Shown here piece by piece: positions 8,043-17,682 of a DNA stretch of 64,000 nucleotides. The notes under the pieces were generated by a model. That model had not been told where the DNA came from. It made no database searches and was given only the letters and a program-made list of their open reading frames with translations. This DNA is from Streptomyces qinglanensis (GTDB lineage Bacteria > Actinomycetota > Actinomycetes > Streptomycetales > Streptomycetaceae). The translations under genes were made by a program, and so were the position numbers. The stretch lies in NCBI RefSeq assembly GCF_900111245.1, contig NZ_FOGO01000019.1, positions 1-64,000 on the forward strand, written 5' to 3'. Every line of letters starts with the position of its first letter. Within the stretch, counting starts at the first letter, position 1.

Positions 8043-9401
8043 TCACCCGGTGACGACGGTCAGTCCGGCCTCGGCAGCCGCGTCGAAGCCGTCGTCCACG
8101 GCCACGACCTGCCGCCCGGCGGCATCCAGCAGCGAGGCGGCGATACCGGCGCGCATGCCGCCGGCGCAGTGCACCCAGACTGTTCCTTCGGGCACCTCGC
8201 CCAGCCTGCCGTGCACCTGGTGGATCGGGATGTGCACCGACCCCGCTATCCATCCCGCGGCGCGCTCGGAGTCGCGGCGCACGTCGAGGACGACGACGTC
8301 CTCCTCGTCCCGCGCCGCCAGTTCCGCGAACGTGGCCCGGGGGAAGGATGCGGGGCGCTCCCCGTCGCGAAGCCAGCCCGCAGGACCGCCGGTCGCGGCG
8401 GAGGCGGGCCGGTCGATGCCGACCCGGGCCAGTTCCCGCTGCGCGGCGGCCAGTTGCCCCGCTGTGTCCGCGAGCAGGGTGACCGGCTTGCCCCACGGGA
8501 TCATCCAGGCCAGGTACGTGGCGAGCTTGCCCTCCGCCTCGAAGTTGAACGAGCCGGCGACATGTCCTTCGGCGAAGGCGACCCGGTGCCGCAGGTCCAC
8601 CACCCACTCGCCCGCCGCGAGCCGCGCGGCGATCTCGTCCGGGTCCGCGACCGCGGGCCGGGTCAGGTCGACGGGGGCGGGACCCTGGGCATTGGCCGGG
8701 CCCATGTGCGCGTAGTAGGCGGGCACGTCCTCCAGTCCGGCGAGCAGCTCGGCGACGAAGGTGTCCGCGTCCGAGGTGAGGGCCGTGTTGGCGGCCTTCT
8801 CCTTTCCGATGGTCGTGGTGTCCCCGTCGGCCTGTGCGGAAGAGCAGAAGCTGCCGAATCCGTGCGTGGGCAGGACCGCGGTCTCGTCGGGCAGGGCATC
8901 GGCGAGGCGGTGGGCAGAGGCATGCTGGGCGTGTGCCAACTGCGCGGTCAGGCGCGGCTCGACGAGATCCGGGCGGCCGACCGTGCCGATGAGCAGGGAG
9001 CCGCCGGTGAACGCGGCGACCGGACGCCCCGCCTCGCCGAGTACGTAGGCGGTGTGGTGCGGCGTGTGTCCGGGCGTCGCCACGGCCGCCAGCGTCAGTT
9101 CCGTGTCGATGTCGACGGTGTCTCCGTCGGCGGCCGGGATCCGGGAGAACGAGACCCGCGCACCGGCCGGGACGAGATAGTCGGCTCCGGTGATCCGGGC
9201 GAGCTCCAGGCCGCCGGTGACGTAGTCGTTGTGAAGATGCGTCTCCGCCACATGGGAGATGCGCACCCCTCGCCGAGCGGCAGCCGCCAGCACCTGGTCG
9301 ATGTCGCGGGGCGGGTCCACCGCGACCGCCGTCCGCGCCCCGCCGGCGAGGTAGCTGCGGTTGCCCAGGCCCTCGATCTCGATCGTGTCGACGAAGAACA
9401 C
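8043..9401 (-). CDS. Persulfide dioxygenase fused to tandem rhodanese domains (CstB/ETHE1-like)
   Basis: A 452-residue cytosolic fusion. The N-terminal metallo-beta-lactamase domain (to about 250) has THLHND at 54-59 and PGHT near 110-113, the iron-binding layout of ETHE1-type persulfide dioxygenases, which oxidise thiol persulfides to sulfite. Two rhodanese repeats follow. The first (about 265-350) lacks a cysteine in its active loop; the second (about 360-452) has VHCAGGMRAG with Cys 412. This resembles staphylococcal CstB, where the fusion converts persulfide plus sulfite to thiosulfate. The start is GTG 9401 with AAAGGAG 7 nt upstream. Two TACCCCC-type operators lie at 9425-9438 and 9460-9473, so CstR repression relieved by sulfide stress is likely. 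It leads the set with the rhodanese and permease. Confidence 0.92.
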   Translation of the reverse strand: MFFVDTIEIEGLGNRSYLAGGARTAVAVDPPRDIDQVLAAAARRGVRISHVAETHLHNDYVTGGLELARITGADYLVPAGARVSFSRIPAADGDTVDIDTELTLAAVATPGHTPHHTAYVLGEAGRPVAAFTGGSLLIGTVGRPDLVEPRLTAQLAHAQHASAHRLADALPDETAVLPTHGFGSFCSSAQADGDTTTIGKEKAANTALTSDADTFVAELLAGLEDVPAYYAHMGPANAQGPAPVDLTRPAVADPDEIAARLAAGEWVVDLRHRVAFAEGHVAGSFNFEAEGKLATYLAWMIPWGKPVTLLADTAGQLAAAQRELARVGIDRPASAATGGPAGWLRDGERPASFPRATFAELAARDEEDVVVLDVRRDSERAAGWIAGSVHIPIHQVHGRLGEVPEGTVWVHCAGGMRAGIAASLLDAAGRQVVAVDDGFDAAAEAGLTVVTG

Positions 9402-9424
9402 CGGGTACTCCTTTCCCGAGAAAT

Positions 9425-9438
9425 TACCCCCGTGGGTA
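9425..9438. promoter_or_regulatory. CstR-type operator, promoter-proximal copy
   Basis: TACCCCCGTGGGTA has matching ends and one central mismatch. It lies 24 nt before the GTG start of the persulfide dioxygenase gene, in the leader or core promoter. Confidence 0.75.
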
Positions 9439-9459
9439 TGCCAGTCAGCGTAACACCTT

Positions 9460-9473
9460 TACCCCCGGGGGTA
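9460..9473. promoter_or_regulatory. CstR-type operator, distal perfect palindrome
   Basis: TACCCCCGGGGGTA is a perfect 14-bp palindrome centred 35 bp from the proximal site. The pair suggests two repressor tetramers on one promoter. Confidence 0.78.
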
Positions 9474-9480
9474 TATTCCG

Positions 9481-10151
9481 CAACGGGCCGGACCCGGACC
9501 GCTGCCGCTGTGCAGCACGGCCGCCGGGTACCCCGGACAGGGCGAGGAACGAGGTCGAGCCGGAACCCGCCACCGGCCGGGCCCGGCGAACCGGAACCCG
9601 CGCCCGCACCCGTCGGTGACATGGCAGAGCGGACCGGTCCGCCGACCGAGATCGCGTTTTCCTGCCCGTGTCAGAGCGCCCGGAGGGCTGCAGCGACGGT
9701 ACGGACGGGCCCGCCGAACGGCGGCGAGCCCGGAAGAGGCCGGACCACAGCATGCGGGGCCCCGGAACCAGCGCCCCGGACCGGGACACACGCGAACCTT
9801 CGACCGGCGCCGGAACGTGACGGTCAGCGACCGACCGCGCTCACCCCCGGACGGACCGCCCCGCGGCAGCGCCGCCGCGCAATGTCAGGCCCGGCCGTCC
9901 GGGGCCCGTGAATCCGCAGCCCCGCGGGGCCAACCCCGCATCCGCAGCAGCACAGGGCCCGACGCATCCTCGACGGCGGACACCCCACCCGGACCTGTCG
10001 CCCCCGCCCGTCCTGCCCCCGAGGGGCCCTCCACCGTCGGATCGCGCCGGACGGGCAGAAGGACAGAGAAAGCAGACGGAGGACGGGCAGAGGGCGCGCG
10101 CCGGACAACGACAGAGGCGCGCAGAGGGCACAGCGGAAACGTCGGGCCACC
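9481..10151. other. 671-bp region without a recognisable gene
   Basis: Open frames cross this stretch on both strands, but all have proline/arginine/alanine-biased compositions and none shows a domain, signal or conserved motif. It separates the sulfur operon promoter from the 3' end of a small methyltransferase gene. No strong terminator hairpin was found by eye. Confidence 0.5.
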
Positions 10152-10739
10152 TCACCGGCGGACGGCGCGGACCACCGTGTCCAGAGCCTCGGCCTCCCCC
10201 ACCGGGCGGCGGGCGATCTCGGCCACGACGACATCGGCGCACGGCTCCCAGGCGGCCTCGACCCCCTCCGTGCTGGTCAGCACCCGCGGATCCTGCGGTC
10301 CGCCCGTCCCCTGCTCGAGGTTGGCCACATCGTGACCGACCAGCAGCAGGGTGCCGCCGGGCCGGGCGGCCCGGCACGCCAGGGCCAGCACCCGCGCCAT
10401 GTCCTGCGGGGGAAGGTGGAGATAGGAGAGAAGGACCAGGTCGTACGCGGCGTCTTCGGCGGCGTACCGGGTGACGTCGGCCTCCACGGCCCGCACCTCC
10501 GCCTGCCGGCGGTCCGCGGCCTCGGCGATGCGCCGGACGGCGACGGGTGAGAAGTCGACGGCGTCCACCCGCCAGCCGCGTCCGGCCAGCCACAGGGCGT
10601 TGCGGCCCTCCCCCGCGGCCAGGTCCAGCGCCCGGCCCGGCGTCAGTCCGGCCGTCTCCCGGGCCACCCACCGGTTGGGCTCGGCCGGCCACAGGCGTTC
10701 CGACGCCTTGTACCGCTCGTCCCAGGCGTTCGCATCCAC
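10152..10739 (-). CDS. Class I SAM-dependent methyltransferase (TehB/thiopurine-like)
   Basis: A compact 195-residue methyltransferase. ALDLAAGEGRNALWL at about 37-51 is the SAM loop with the E-G-R-N variant seen in TehB-like tellurite-resistance and thiopurine-type enzymes. VDAVDFS and a later PGGTLLLVGHD segment complete the fold. The opening ANAWDERY is typical of this group, which modifies small toxic or chalcogen compounds. The start is GTG 10739, directly after an AGGAGG-like run. Being next to a sulfur-detoxification block makes a chalcogen or thiol substrate attractive, but that is inference. Confidence 0.85.
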   Translation of the reverse strand: MDANAWDERYKASERLWPAEPNRWVARETAGLTPGRALDLAAGEGRNALWLAGRGWRVDAVDFSPVAVRRIAEAADRRQAEVRAVEADVTRYAAEDAAYDLVLLSYLHLPPQDMARVLALACRAARPGGTLLLVGHDVANLEQGTGGPQDPRVLTSTEGVEAAWEPCADVVVAEIARRPVGEAEALDTVVRAVRR

Positions 10740-11141
10740 GCCTCTCCTCCTCCCGGCAACCGGCGGCCGGTCCGACCCCTCGCTTGTCCACCGGGCACGC
10801 CGGTCTCCTGCCGCCACGTTACGTGTACCGCTGAACGACCCGTCGCGCCACACGCGCACAGTTCCGGCGCCTGCCCGGGCGGTCGCGGCCCCGCCCGGCA
10901 CGGACACGGCCAGGAGGCGGCACCGACCCGGGCGTCGCGGCCGCCGCGCCCGCCGGGACCGTGGAGGTGGCAGTGGCGCCGCGGAGACGGGCACGCATGA
11001 GGAGCGGCGACCCCATCCGTGCCCGCGCCGCGCAACGGCCGGGCGACTGCGGCCACTCCGCTGGTCTGGCCCCGGACGACGGCCTGTCCGAGCCGTCCCG
11101 CCCGAGCGACACCTGCTCCCCGCAGGCTGCCTCCGGGCGAC
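10740..11141. other. 402-bp spacer, nothing recognised
   Basis: This lies between two leftward genes. It must hold the promoter of the methyltransferase (a GGAGGAGGA-like ribosome site is next to its start) and the end of the hydrolase transcript. No coding frame with protein-like composition was seen. Confidence 0.45.
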
Positions 11142-12209
11142 TCACCCGGCGGTGAACCGCAGGATCTCGCGCGCCACGGCCTCGGGGTTCTCCTCCGCGA
11201 GCCAGTGTCCCGAGTCGGGGATCTCGACCGCGCGGGTGACGTTGCGCAGCATCGGCGTCAGGGTCGGACGGGTGGCGGCGAGTGAGCCGGTCGCCGTGAG
11301 GAGCAGCGTGGGGGTGTGCGCGGGAGTGGCTGCGATGTTGTCGCGCTCGTCCCGGTCCAGACTCCGGTAGAGCTCGAATCCCGCATGCCGTACGCCGGGG
11401 CGGCCGTAGGTGCGGACGTACTCCTCGATTTCCCGGCGGGTGAAGGGGGACTTCGTCCTGTCGCCGCCGAAAGCGGATCCGCCGTGCGCGACTTGCGCGG
11501 AGAAGGCTGTGATGTATTCGCGCATGTCCTTCCGGTTGTCGACGAGTTCCTCCGGGATCTCCCGCTGGCTGTTGAAGGCCATGTGCCAGGAGAAGGTCCG
11601 GTACTGGGCCGCGGAAAGCTTCCGTCCGGGGAGCGGATAGTCCATGTGCACATAGGAGCGCACCTGCCGGGGGAACTGCGAGACGTACTGCGCTCCGACT
11701 CCACCGCCGAGATCGTGTGCCGCCAGGTCGAATGTCTCCAGTCCGACCCGGTCGTGCAGCAGACCGCGCACGTAGCGGGCCAGGGTCTTCTTGTCGAAGC
11801 TCTCCGGGCTTCCCTTGCTGTCGCCGAGGCCCGGGAGGTCGAGCGCGTACACGGTGTGGTGCTCGGCGAGAGCCGGCATGATCTTCCGCCACTCGTACCA
11901 GGTCTGCGGCCAGCCGTGCAGCAGTACCAGCGCGGGGCCTCTGCCACCCATGACGTAGTGCATGCGCACCCCGCGGACTTTCGCGAACTTGTGCCGGAAC
12001 GTGGCGTTGAATTCCGCGTCGTGTTTCGTCGCACTGTCGTACGCCGCCGTGGGGCCGTTGGGGGAGGTGCCGGGTGCGGGTGCGGCACCAGCATCCTCGA
12101 GTGCGGTCCACCCGACGGTGCTGCCCACGGCGAGTGAGACGGTCAGCGCGCCGGCGCCCAGGAGGAGTCGCCGACGGGAAGGGGAGGTCCGACTTCGGGT
12201 CAGTGTCAT
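11142..12209 (-). CDS. Tat-exported alpha/beta hydrolase, epoxide-hydrolase-like
   Basis: A 355-residue secreted hydrolase. The N-terminus has a twin-arginine signal (SRRRLLLGAG at 11-20, then a hydrophobic stretch and GAAPAP), so it is probably exported folded. The catalytic core has the oxyanion motif HGWP at 98-101, the nucleophile in AAHDLGGG (Asp 166) and a late SGHWLAEE His. An Asp nucleophile with HGWP marks the epoxide hydrolase / haloalkane dehalogenase branch rather than Ser esterases. ATG 12209 places the twin arginines correctly; a start 36 nt upstream would extend the region before them. It is divergent from an XRE-cupin regulator 112 nt away, the usual layout for a local control pair. 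Confidence 0.9.
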   Translation of the reverse strand: MTLTRSRTSPSRRRLLLGAGALTVSLAVGSTVGWTALEDAGAAPAPGTSPNGPTAAYDSATKHDAEFNATFRHKFAKVRGVRMHYVMGGRGPALVLLHGWPQTWYEWRKIMPALAEHHTVYALDLPGLGDSKGSPESFDKKTLARYVRGLLHDRVGLETFDLAAHDLGGGVGAQYVSQFPRQVRSYVHMDYPLPGRKLSAAQYRTFSWHMAFNSQREIPEELVDNRKDMREYITAFSAQVAHGGSAFGGDRTKSPFTRREIEEYVRTYGRPGVRHAGFELYRSLDRDERDNIAATPAHTPTLLLTATGSLAATRPTLTPMLRNVTRAVEIPDSGHWLAEENPEAVAREILRFTAG

Positions 12210-12321
12210 GCGGCAATCGTCGAGCGCAGTCTTGCAGAAACGCATACTCTTTTGCAGAACCGCAAATCACCGAGCGGGTCCGAGGGATCGACGAGCGGAC
12301 CCAGGGGGAGGTGCCGGGCCC

Positions 12322-12954
12322 GTGGGGGACGACCTGGCGGTACTGCAGAACGTCGGCCCGAGGCTGCGGGGCTTCCGCAAGGCTCTCGGGATCACCCTCA
12401 CCGGGCTCGCGGAGCGGACAGGGCTCACGCCGAGCACCATCTCCCGGCTCGAACGCGGCCACATCCGGCCGACTCTGGAGCAACTCCTGCCGCTTGCCCG
12501 CGCCTACGCCGTGCCGCTCGACGAACTCGTCGCCGCGCCGACGACCGGCGATCCGCGGGTTCATCTGCGCCCCTTCCGCCGGCACGGAATGACCTTCGTG
12601 CCGCTGGGGATGAAGACGGGCGGCCTGCAGGCGTACAAGGTCGTCTATCCGCCGGTCTCGCAACTCCCGCCGCCGAGATTCCATGTGCATCCCGGCCGGG
12701 AGTGGTTCTACGTACTCCACGGGACGGTCCAGCTCGTCCTCACCGACACCCGGACGGAACTGTCGGCGGGCGAGGCCGCGGAGTTCGACACCAACGTCCC
12801 GCACTGGATCGGCAACGCCCGGGAGGACAGTCCGGCAGAGACCATCGCCATCTACGGACAGCAGGGCGAGCGCGTGCACATCACGGATCTTCCGGCCGCG
12901 GCCGGAAATCGACTGCGGGTGGAATCCGAACCCCCTGCGGAACAGATGCCGTGA
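12322..12954 (+). CDS. XRE-family transcriptional regulator with C-terminal cupin
   Basis: A 210-residue regulator. Residues about 12-66 form the XRE helix-turn-helix (LRGFRKALGITLTGLAERTG, then TPSTISRLERG). Residues about 100-200 form a cupin barrel with HVH at 121-123 and Glu 128 as likely metal or ligand residues. Such XRE-cupin proteins sense small molecules and commonly control a nearby gene. Here the divergent epoxide-hydrolase-like gene is the obvious target. The start is GTG 12322, with GGGGAGG about 10 nt upstream. Confidence 0.88.
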   Translation: MGDDLAVLQNVGPRLRGFRKALGITLTGLAERTGLTPSTISRLERGHIRPTLEQLLPLARAYAVPLDELVAAPTTGDPRVHLRPFRRHGMTFVPLGMKTGGLQAYKVVYPPVSQLPPPRFHVHPGREWFYVLHGTVQLVLTDTRTELSAGEAAEFDTNVPHWIGNAREDSPAETIAIYGQQGERVHITDLPAAAGNRLRVESEPPAEQMP

Positions 12955-13135
12955 GCCCCGATCGTGCATGAAAATGCGTCACCTGGCCGCAGCCTTCTCG
13001 TCCGGCGGGCAGGGGGCGGCCCGGCCGTCGTGTCCCGGAAGGGCGCCGGGATTTCTCCGCCCCGGTCGGGCATCACTGCCGGCGGCCCGCCCCCCCGGCC
13101 CCTCCCGCGGGCCGGGCCGCCGCGCCCCGGGCTCG

Positions 13136-13633
13136 TCAGCCCACGAGCAGATAGCTGGTGCCGTAGCCCTCCGGGTTGCAGGGGCCGCGGTAGCGCCGGT
13201 CGGTGTCGGTGTACGAGAAGCCCGACGGGATGGTGCAGGCCCAGATCCCGGTGCGCGGCTCGCGCAGCCGGTAGGCGGTGCCGTAACCCTGCGGGTTGCA
13301 GGCTCCGCGGTAGCGCCGGTCGGTGTCGTCGTAGGTGAATCCCGAGGGCACCGTGCAGGCCCAGATACCGTCGGCGGGGTCGACGACGTAGTAACTGGTG
13401 CCGTAGCCACTCGGGTTGCAGTTCCCGCGATAGCGCCGGTCGGTGTCCGTGTAGGTCTTGCCCGCGGGCACCGTGCAGGCCCAGAAACCGGACGCGGACA
13501 CCCGGGGCGCCTCCGCACCGGCGGACGGCGCGGACGCGGCTGCTGTCGCGGGTGTCGCGGCGAGCCCTGCGAGAGCCATTGCCGCCACACCGGCGGCGGT
13601 GGTGACAGCCTTACGCAATCCCGATCGCATCAT
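13136..13633 (-). CDS. Secreted protein of three 40-residue Cys-containing repeats
   Basis: A 165-residue protein not recognised as a known family. A Sec signal peptide covers about residues 1-32 (basic start, hydrophobic core, TPATAAAS cleavage region). The rest is three near-identical units with an exact 40-residue period: 51-90, 91-130 and 131-165. Each has WAC(T)(V/I)P near its start, DTDRRYRG in the middle and CNPxGYGT near its end. Every unit has two cysteines, so one disulfide per repeat is likely after export. The start is the first of two ATGs at 13633, after AGGAGGAG. It stands alone between the XRE-cupin gene and a gene-poor region. A small binding or surface protein is a guess. 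Confidence 0.82.
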   Translation of the reverse strand: MMRSGLRKAVTTAAGVAAMALAGLAATPATAAASAPSAGAEAPRVSASGFWACTVPAGKTYTDTDRRYRGNCNPSGYGTSYYVVDPADGIWACTVPSGFTYDDTDRRYRGACNPQGYGTAYRLREPRTGIWACTIPSGFSYTDTDRRYRGPCNPEGYGTSYLLVG

Positions 13634-14075
13634 CGAAATCTGACTCCTCCTGATGTCGCCCGGGGTGCACGACCAGCAGCTCGGTGCACTGTGACGAGGC
13701 GTCGCAGTCGCCGGTCGCCCGGGCGCGCTCATCGTCACACCGCAACAGGGGGCGAACAACGCGCGCCCGCTCCCACCCGGAACGGTCCGGCCATTCTGCG
13801 AAGGTCCGGTGAAGAACTCTTGCGCTTGGTGTGACGTCGACACAGTGGCTCATCCGGGAGCCGGCGGGATCGGAATCCGGACACCCGACGGCGCGCGGGA
13901 CGGCACCACCAGCTCCCGCATCCGGCCGGAACCCGTACGCGACGACCCCGGCCCCCTTGACCCGGTCGTGAGCAGTCTTCGTGAGGTACGGATACGCCAC
14001 AACCAGTCCGGAACAGCCCTCTCCCCGCCCTCTTCCCGCCCCGACCACTCGCCAGTGAGACGAACAGGACGCGGA
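13634..14075. other. 442-bp region, nothing recognised
   Basis: Upstream of the repeat protein; its promoter must lie at the left end. The rest contains no frame with convincing protein character and runs into the decayed BRCT fragment on the right. Confidence 0.4.
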
Positions 14076-14290
14076 CCGGGCACGGGGGTTGTCGGTGACG
14101 ACGACGCTGGTCTTGCTGCTGACCGAGGGCACATGTTCAGCCCGGCCGCCGCCGACAGGGCGACCAGTTCCTCACGGGAGGCCCTGGTGTCCCCGGTGAT
14201 GGCGATCTGCATGCCCTGCACCAGAGGCCCTTCCGACTCGAAACGTCCGGGATTCTGATACGCGCACGGCGTCTTGGGAACAGACAGCCG
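14076..14290 (-). pseudogene. BRCT-domain fragment of a DnaQ-like exonuclease, frameshifted
   Basis: On the minus strand, CAYQNPGRFESEGPLVQG leads into MQIAITGDTRASREELVAL and AAAGLNM. The reading then jumps one base into PSVSSKTSVVVTDNPRAR. Together these match the N-terminal half of the BRCT domain found at the C-terminus of actinobacterial DEDDh 3'-5' exonucleases (ITGDT, AGLNV, SV-S-TS-LVT-DP). No exonuclease domain or start remains, and homology fades after about 70 residues. It is a gene scrap, not a functional protein. Confidence 0.7.
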
Positions 14291-14362
14291 ACAGTTCTGA
14301 CGGGGCGGACATTCCAGAAGGGGGAGAGAAAGACCCTCTGCTCTGCCGCACCGTCGGAGCGG

Positions 14363-15694
<1,332 letters not shown>

Positions 15695-15743
15695 CGGGGC
15701 GGCACGGCGGGCTGCCGTACCCGTCCCGGTGGAGGTCCGCCGG

Positions 15744-16115
15744 TCATGACGTGAAGTCCTCGCCCATGATCGGCCGGATCTCGATGGGCTCGCCCAGTAC
15801 GTGCACGATCCGCGAGGCGATCTCCACAGCGCGTTCCCGGTCGGCCACGTCGATCACGGCGAAGCTGGCCAGCACTTCCTTCAGTTCGGCGAACGGCCCG
15901 TCGGTCGCCGTCGTGCCGTCCGGTGTCCGGTGGACCGTGGTGCTCACCGCCGGGTGACCCAGGCCCTCGGTGCTGACGAGCTCACCGGTGTCGAGCAGCT
16001 CCCGCTCGAACCTCTGGTAGACGGCGAACGCGGCCAGCGCCTCCGGAGACGGTTCCCCGGCGGTCGCGGCGTCCCAGGCGGCGGCCGAGGTGTAGCCGAG
16101 CAGCAGGTACTTCAT
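15744..16115 (-). CDS. YCII/DGPF-domain protein paired with ECF42
   Basis: A 123-residue protein with the DGPF motif (ATDGPFAELKE at about residues 71-81) in a dimeric ferredoxin-like YCII fold. It is the standard partner encoded beside ECF42 sigma factors and is a likely target or co-factor of that system; its biochemical activity is not established. It precedes the sigma factor gene in the same direction with a 49-nt gap. Confidence 0.92.
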   Translation of the reverse strand: MKYLLLGYTSAAAWDAATAGEPSPEALAAFAVYQRFERELLDTGELVSTEGLGHPAVSTTVHRTPDGTTATDGPFAELKEVLASFAVIDVADRERAVEIASRIVHVLGEPIEIRPIMGEDFTS

Positions 16116-16157
16116 CGCAGTTGCTCCTTCGATCTCATGCGGTGAGGGTAGAGCGGG

Positions 16158-16799
16158 TCACGGGGTGCGCCGCAGGGAGGTGCCGACGACGGTGGTCCAG
16201 GTGAAGGCGACCAGGCCGTTCACGGCGATCTGGACACTCATGTGCTCCGGTGACATGGGCAGGAACAAAACGAGCGCGGCGGCGGCGTTCAGTACGGCCA
16301 GCAGTGCCGCACGGCGGCGCGCACACCGCACGGCCAGCACGACGGCGGCGACGGCCAGCGCGGTGAAGGCGACGGCGGCCGAGGCGGAGTGCGCGATGCT
16401 GTGCCAGGACATCCGGGCGACCGGCCGGTCCGGGGTGCCCAGCGGGAAGCCGTTCTCCGGGTCCATGGTGAACACCCCTGCGGCGATCAGCCCGGCGCCG
16501 AAGATCCCGACGCAGACCGGCAGCGCGCGCCGTCCGACTCCGTCGTGGAGTGTGCGTCCGATGCCGGCGGCCAGTGCGAGACCCCCGAGTCCCGCGAGCA
16601 CGAACGTGGTGATCTGGATCCAGCCGAGGCCGCCGGTGGCGAGCTGGCTGATCGGGTGCCGGGTGATGTCGAAGCCCGGACGGGTGAGCATCTGGAGGAC
16701 GGCGGACGCGGCGAAGACCGGTCCGGCGAGCGCTCCGGCGGCCAGCAGACGGTCCGGGTTGCGAGCGGTGACGACAGCGGGAACGGCGGGGGCGGTCAT
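16158..16799 (-). CDS. DUF998 six-helix membrane protein
   Basis: A 213-residue integral membrane protein with about six hydrophobic helices. The DUF998 features are HPISQLATGGLGW after the first helix and DPENGFPLGTPD in the central loop. Function is unknown. ATG 16799 follows AAGGAGG. It ends 42 nt before the DGPF gene and points the same way, so it may be transcribed with the ECF42 module. An ATG-less upstream extension to 16880 is not needed. Confidence 0.85.
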   Translation of the reverse strand: MTAPAVPAVVTARNPDRLLAAGALAGPVFAASAVLQMLTRPGFDITRHPISQLATGGLGWIQITTFVLAGLGGLALAAGIGRTLHDGVGRRALPVCVGIFGAGLIAAGVFTMDPENGFPLGTPDRPVARMSWHSIAHSASAAVAFTALAVAAVVLAVRCARRRAALLAVLNAAAALVLFLPMSPEHMSVQIAVNGLVAFTWTTVVGTSLRRTP

Positions 16800-16948
16800 G
16801 GCTTCCTCCTTGGCTGGTCTCCCGGCTACCTCGTCGCCGGATCCGGGATCTCGACCCGGCGCGGACGTGACACACGTCACAGTTGCCGGATGTCGAGGGC
16901 GGCCGGACGGCTCCGAGGTGGCTGCGAGATCCCATCGAGGAGGACGAC

Positions 16949-17374
16949 ATGTTTGAGACCCTTCCGCCGAGCGCCGAACTGACGGCTCTGGACCGCCTGG
17001 TCGGCACCTGGGCGGTCACCGGCGGCGCAGAGGGAACCGTGCGGTACGAGTGGATGCCCGGCCGGTACTTCCTGATCCAGCACGTGGAACTCACCCAGTT
17101 CGGCGAGCCGGTCACCGGCATGGAACTGATCGGGAACCTCCGCCCGTTCGGCGAGCCGACCGGTGCGGACGTCGTGTCGCGGTACTACGACTCGATCGGC
17201 AACACGTTCGACTATGTCTACGAACTGGTCGGCGACAAGCTCACCATCTGGGCCGGCGCGAAGGGCAGCCCGGCCTACTACGAAGGAACGTTCAGCGCCG
17301 ACGGCGCCACCGCGACCGGCGACTGGGTCTACCCCGGCGGAGGCGGATACACCTCGACCATGACGCGAATCTGA
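16949..17374 (+). CDS. Small DUF1579-like beta-barrel protein
   Basis: A 141-residue soluble protein with alternating beta-strand character: LVGTWAVTGGAEG near the N-terminus, YEWMPGRYFLIQHVE and a C-terminal GDWVYPGGGGY. The overall pattern (L-G-W at the start, repeated hairpins) resembles DUF1579 / lipocalin-like proteins; no enzymatic motif is visible. ATG 16949 is preceded by GAGGAGG. It is divergent from the DUF998 gene of the ECF42 block with a 149-nt shared promoter region. Confidence 0.75.
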   Translation: MFETLPPSAELTALDRLVGTWAVTGGAEGTVRYEWMPGRYFLIQHVELTQFGEPVTGMELIGNLRPFGEPTGADVVSRYYDSIGNTFDYVYELVGDKLTIWAGAKGSPAYYEGTFSADGATATGDWVYPGGGGYTSTMTRI

Positions 17375-17682
17375 CACCCGGGCCCGCGACGGCGGCATGA
17401 GCAGCCCGGTTGCATGGCGGCGCCCCGGAACGGGACGTCGCCATGCGGCGGGTGCGCCGGAGCCCTCTCAGTTCGCTCGATCCATCGCAGGGTCGGGGAG
17501 AGGTTGCGGAGGACCGCCAGGGTGAAGGGGCAGCAGGGTCGCGCCTGGAGTCCCATCGGCCCACGGGAGGCGACGAAGAACTCGGAGCTGGTGGCGAGGC
17601 GGCATCCCGCCGATGCGATGCCGAGGAGCGGCCGAACACCGAGCAGGAACTTCAGTTCGACCTCATGTGGGCGGACGGAACG
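17375..17682. other. 308-bp convergent spacer with a hairpin
   Basis: Separates the DUF1579-like gene from the WYL regulator, which converge. An inverted repeat with arms GCATGGCG and CGCCATGC at 17412-17446 could act as a weak terminator. The rest has no recognised content. Confidence 0.5.
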
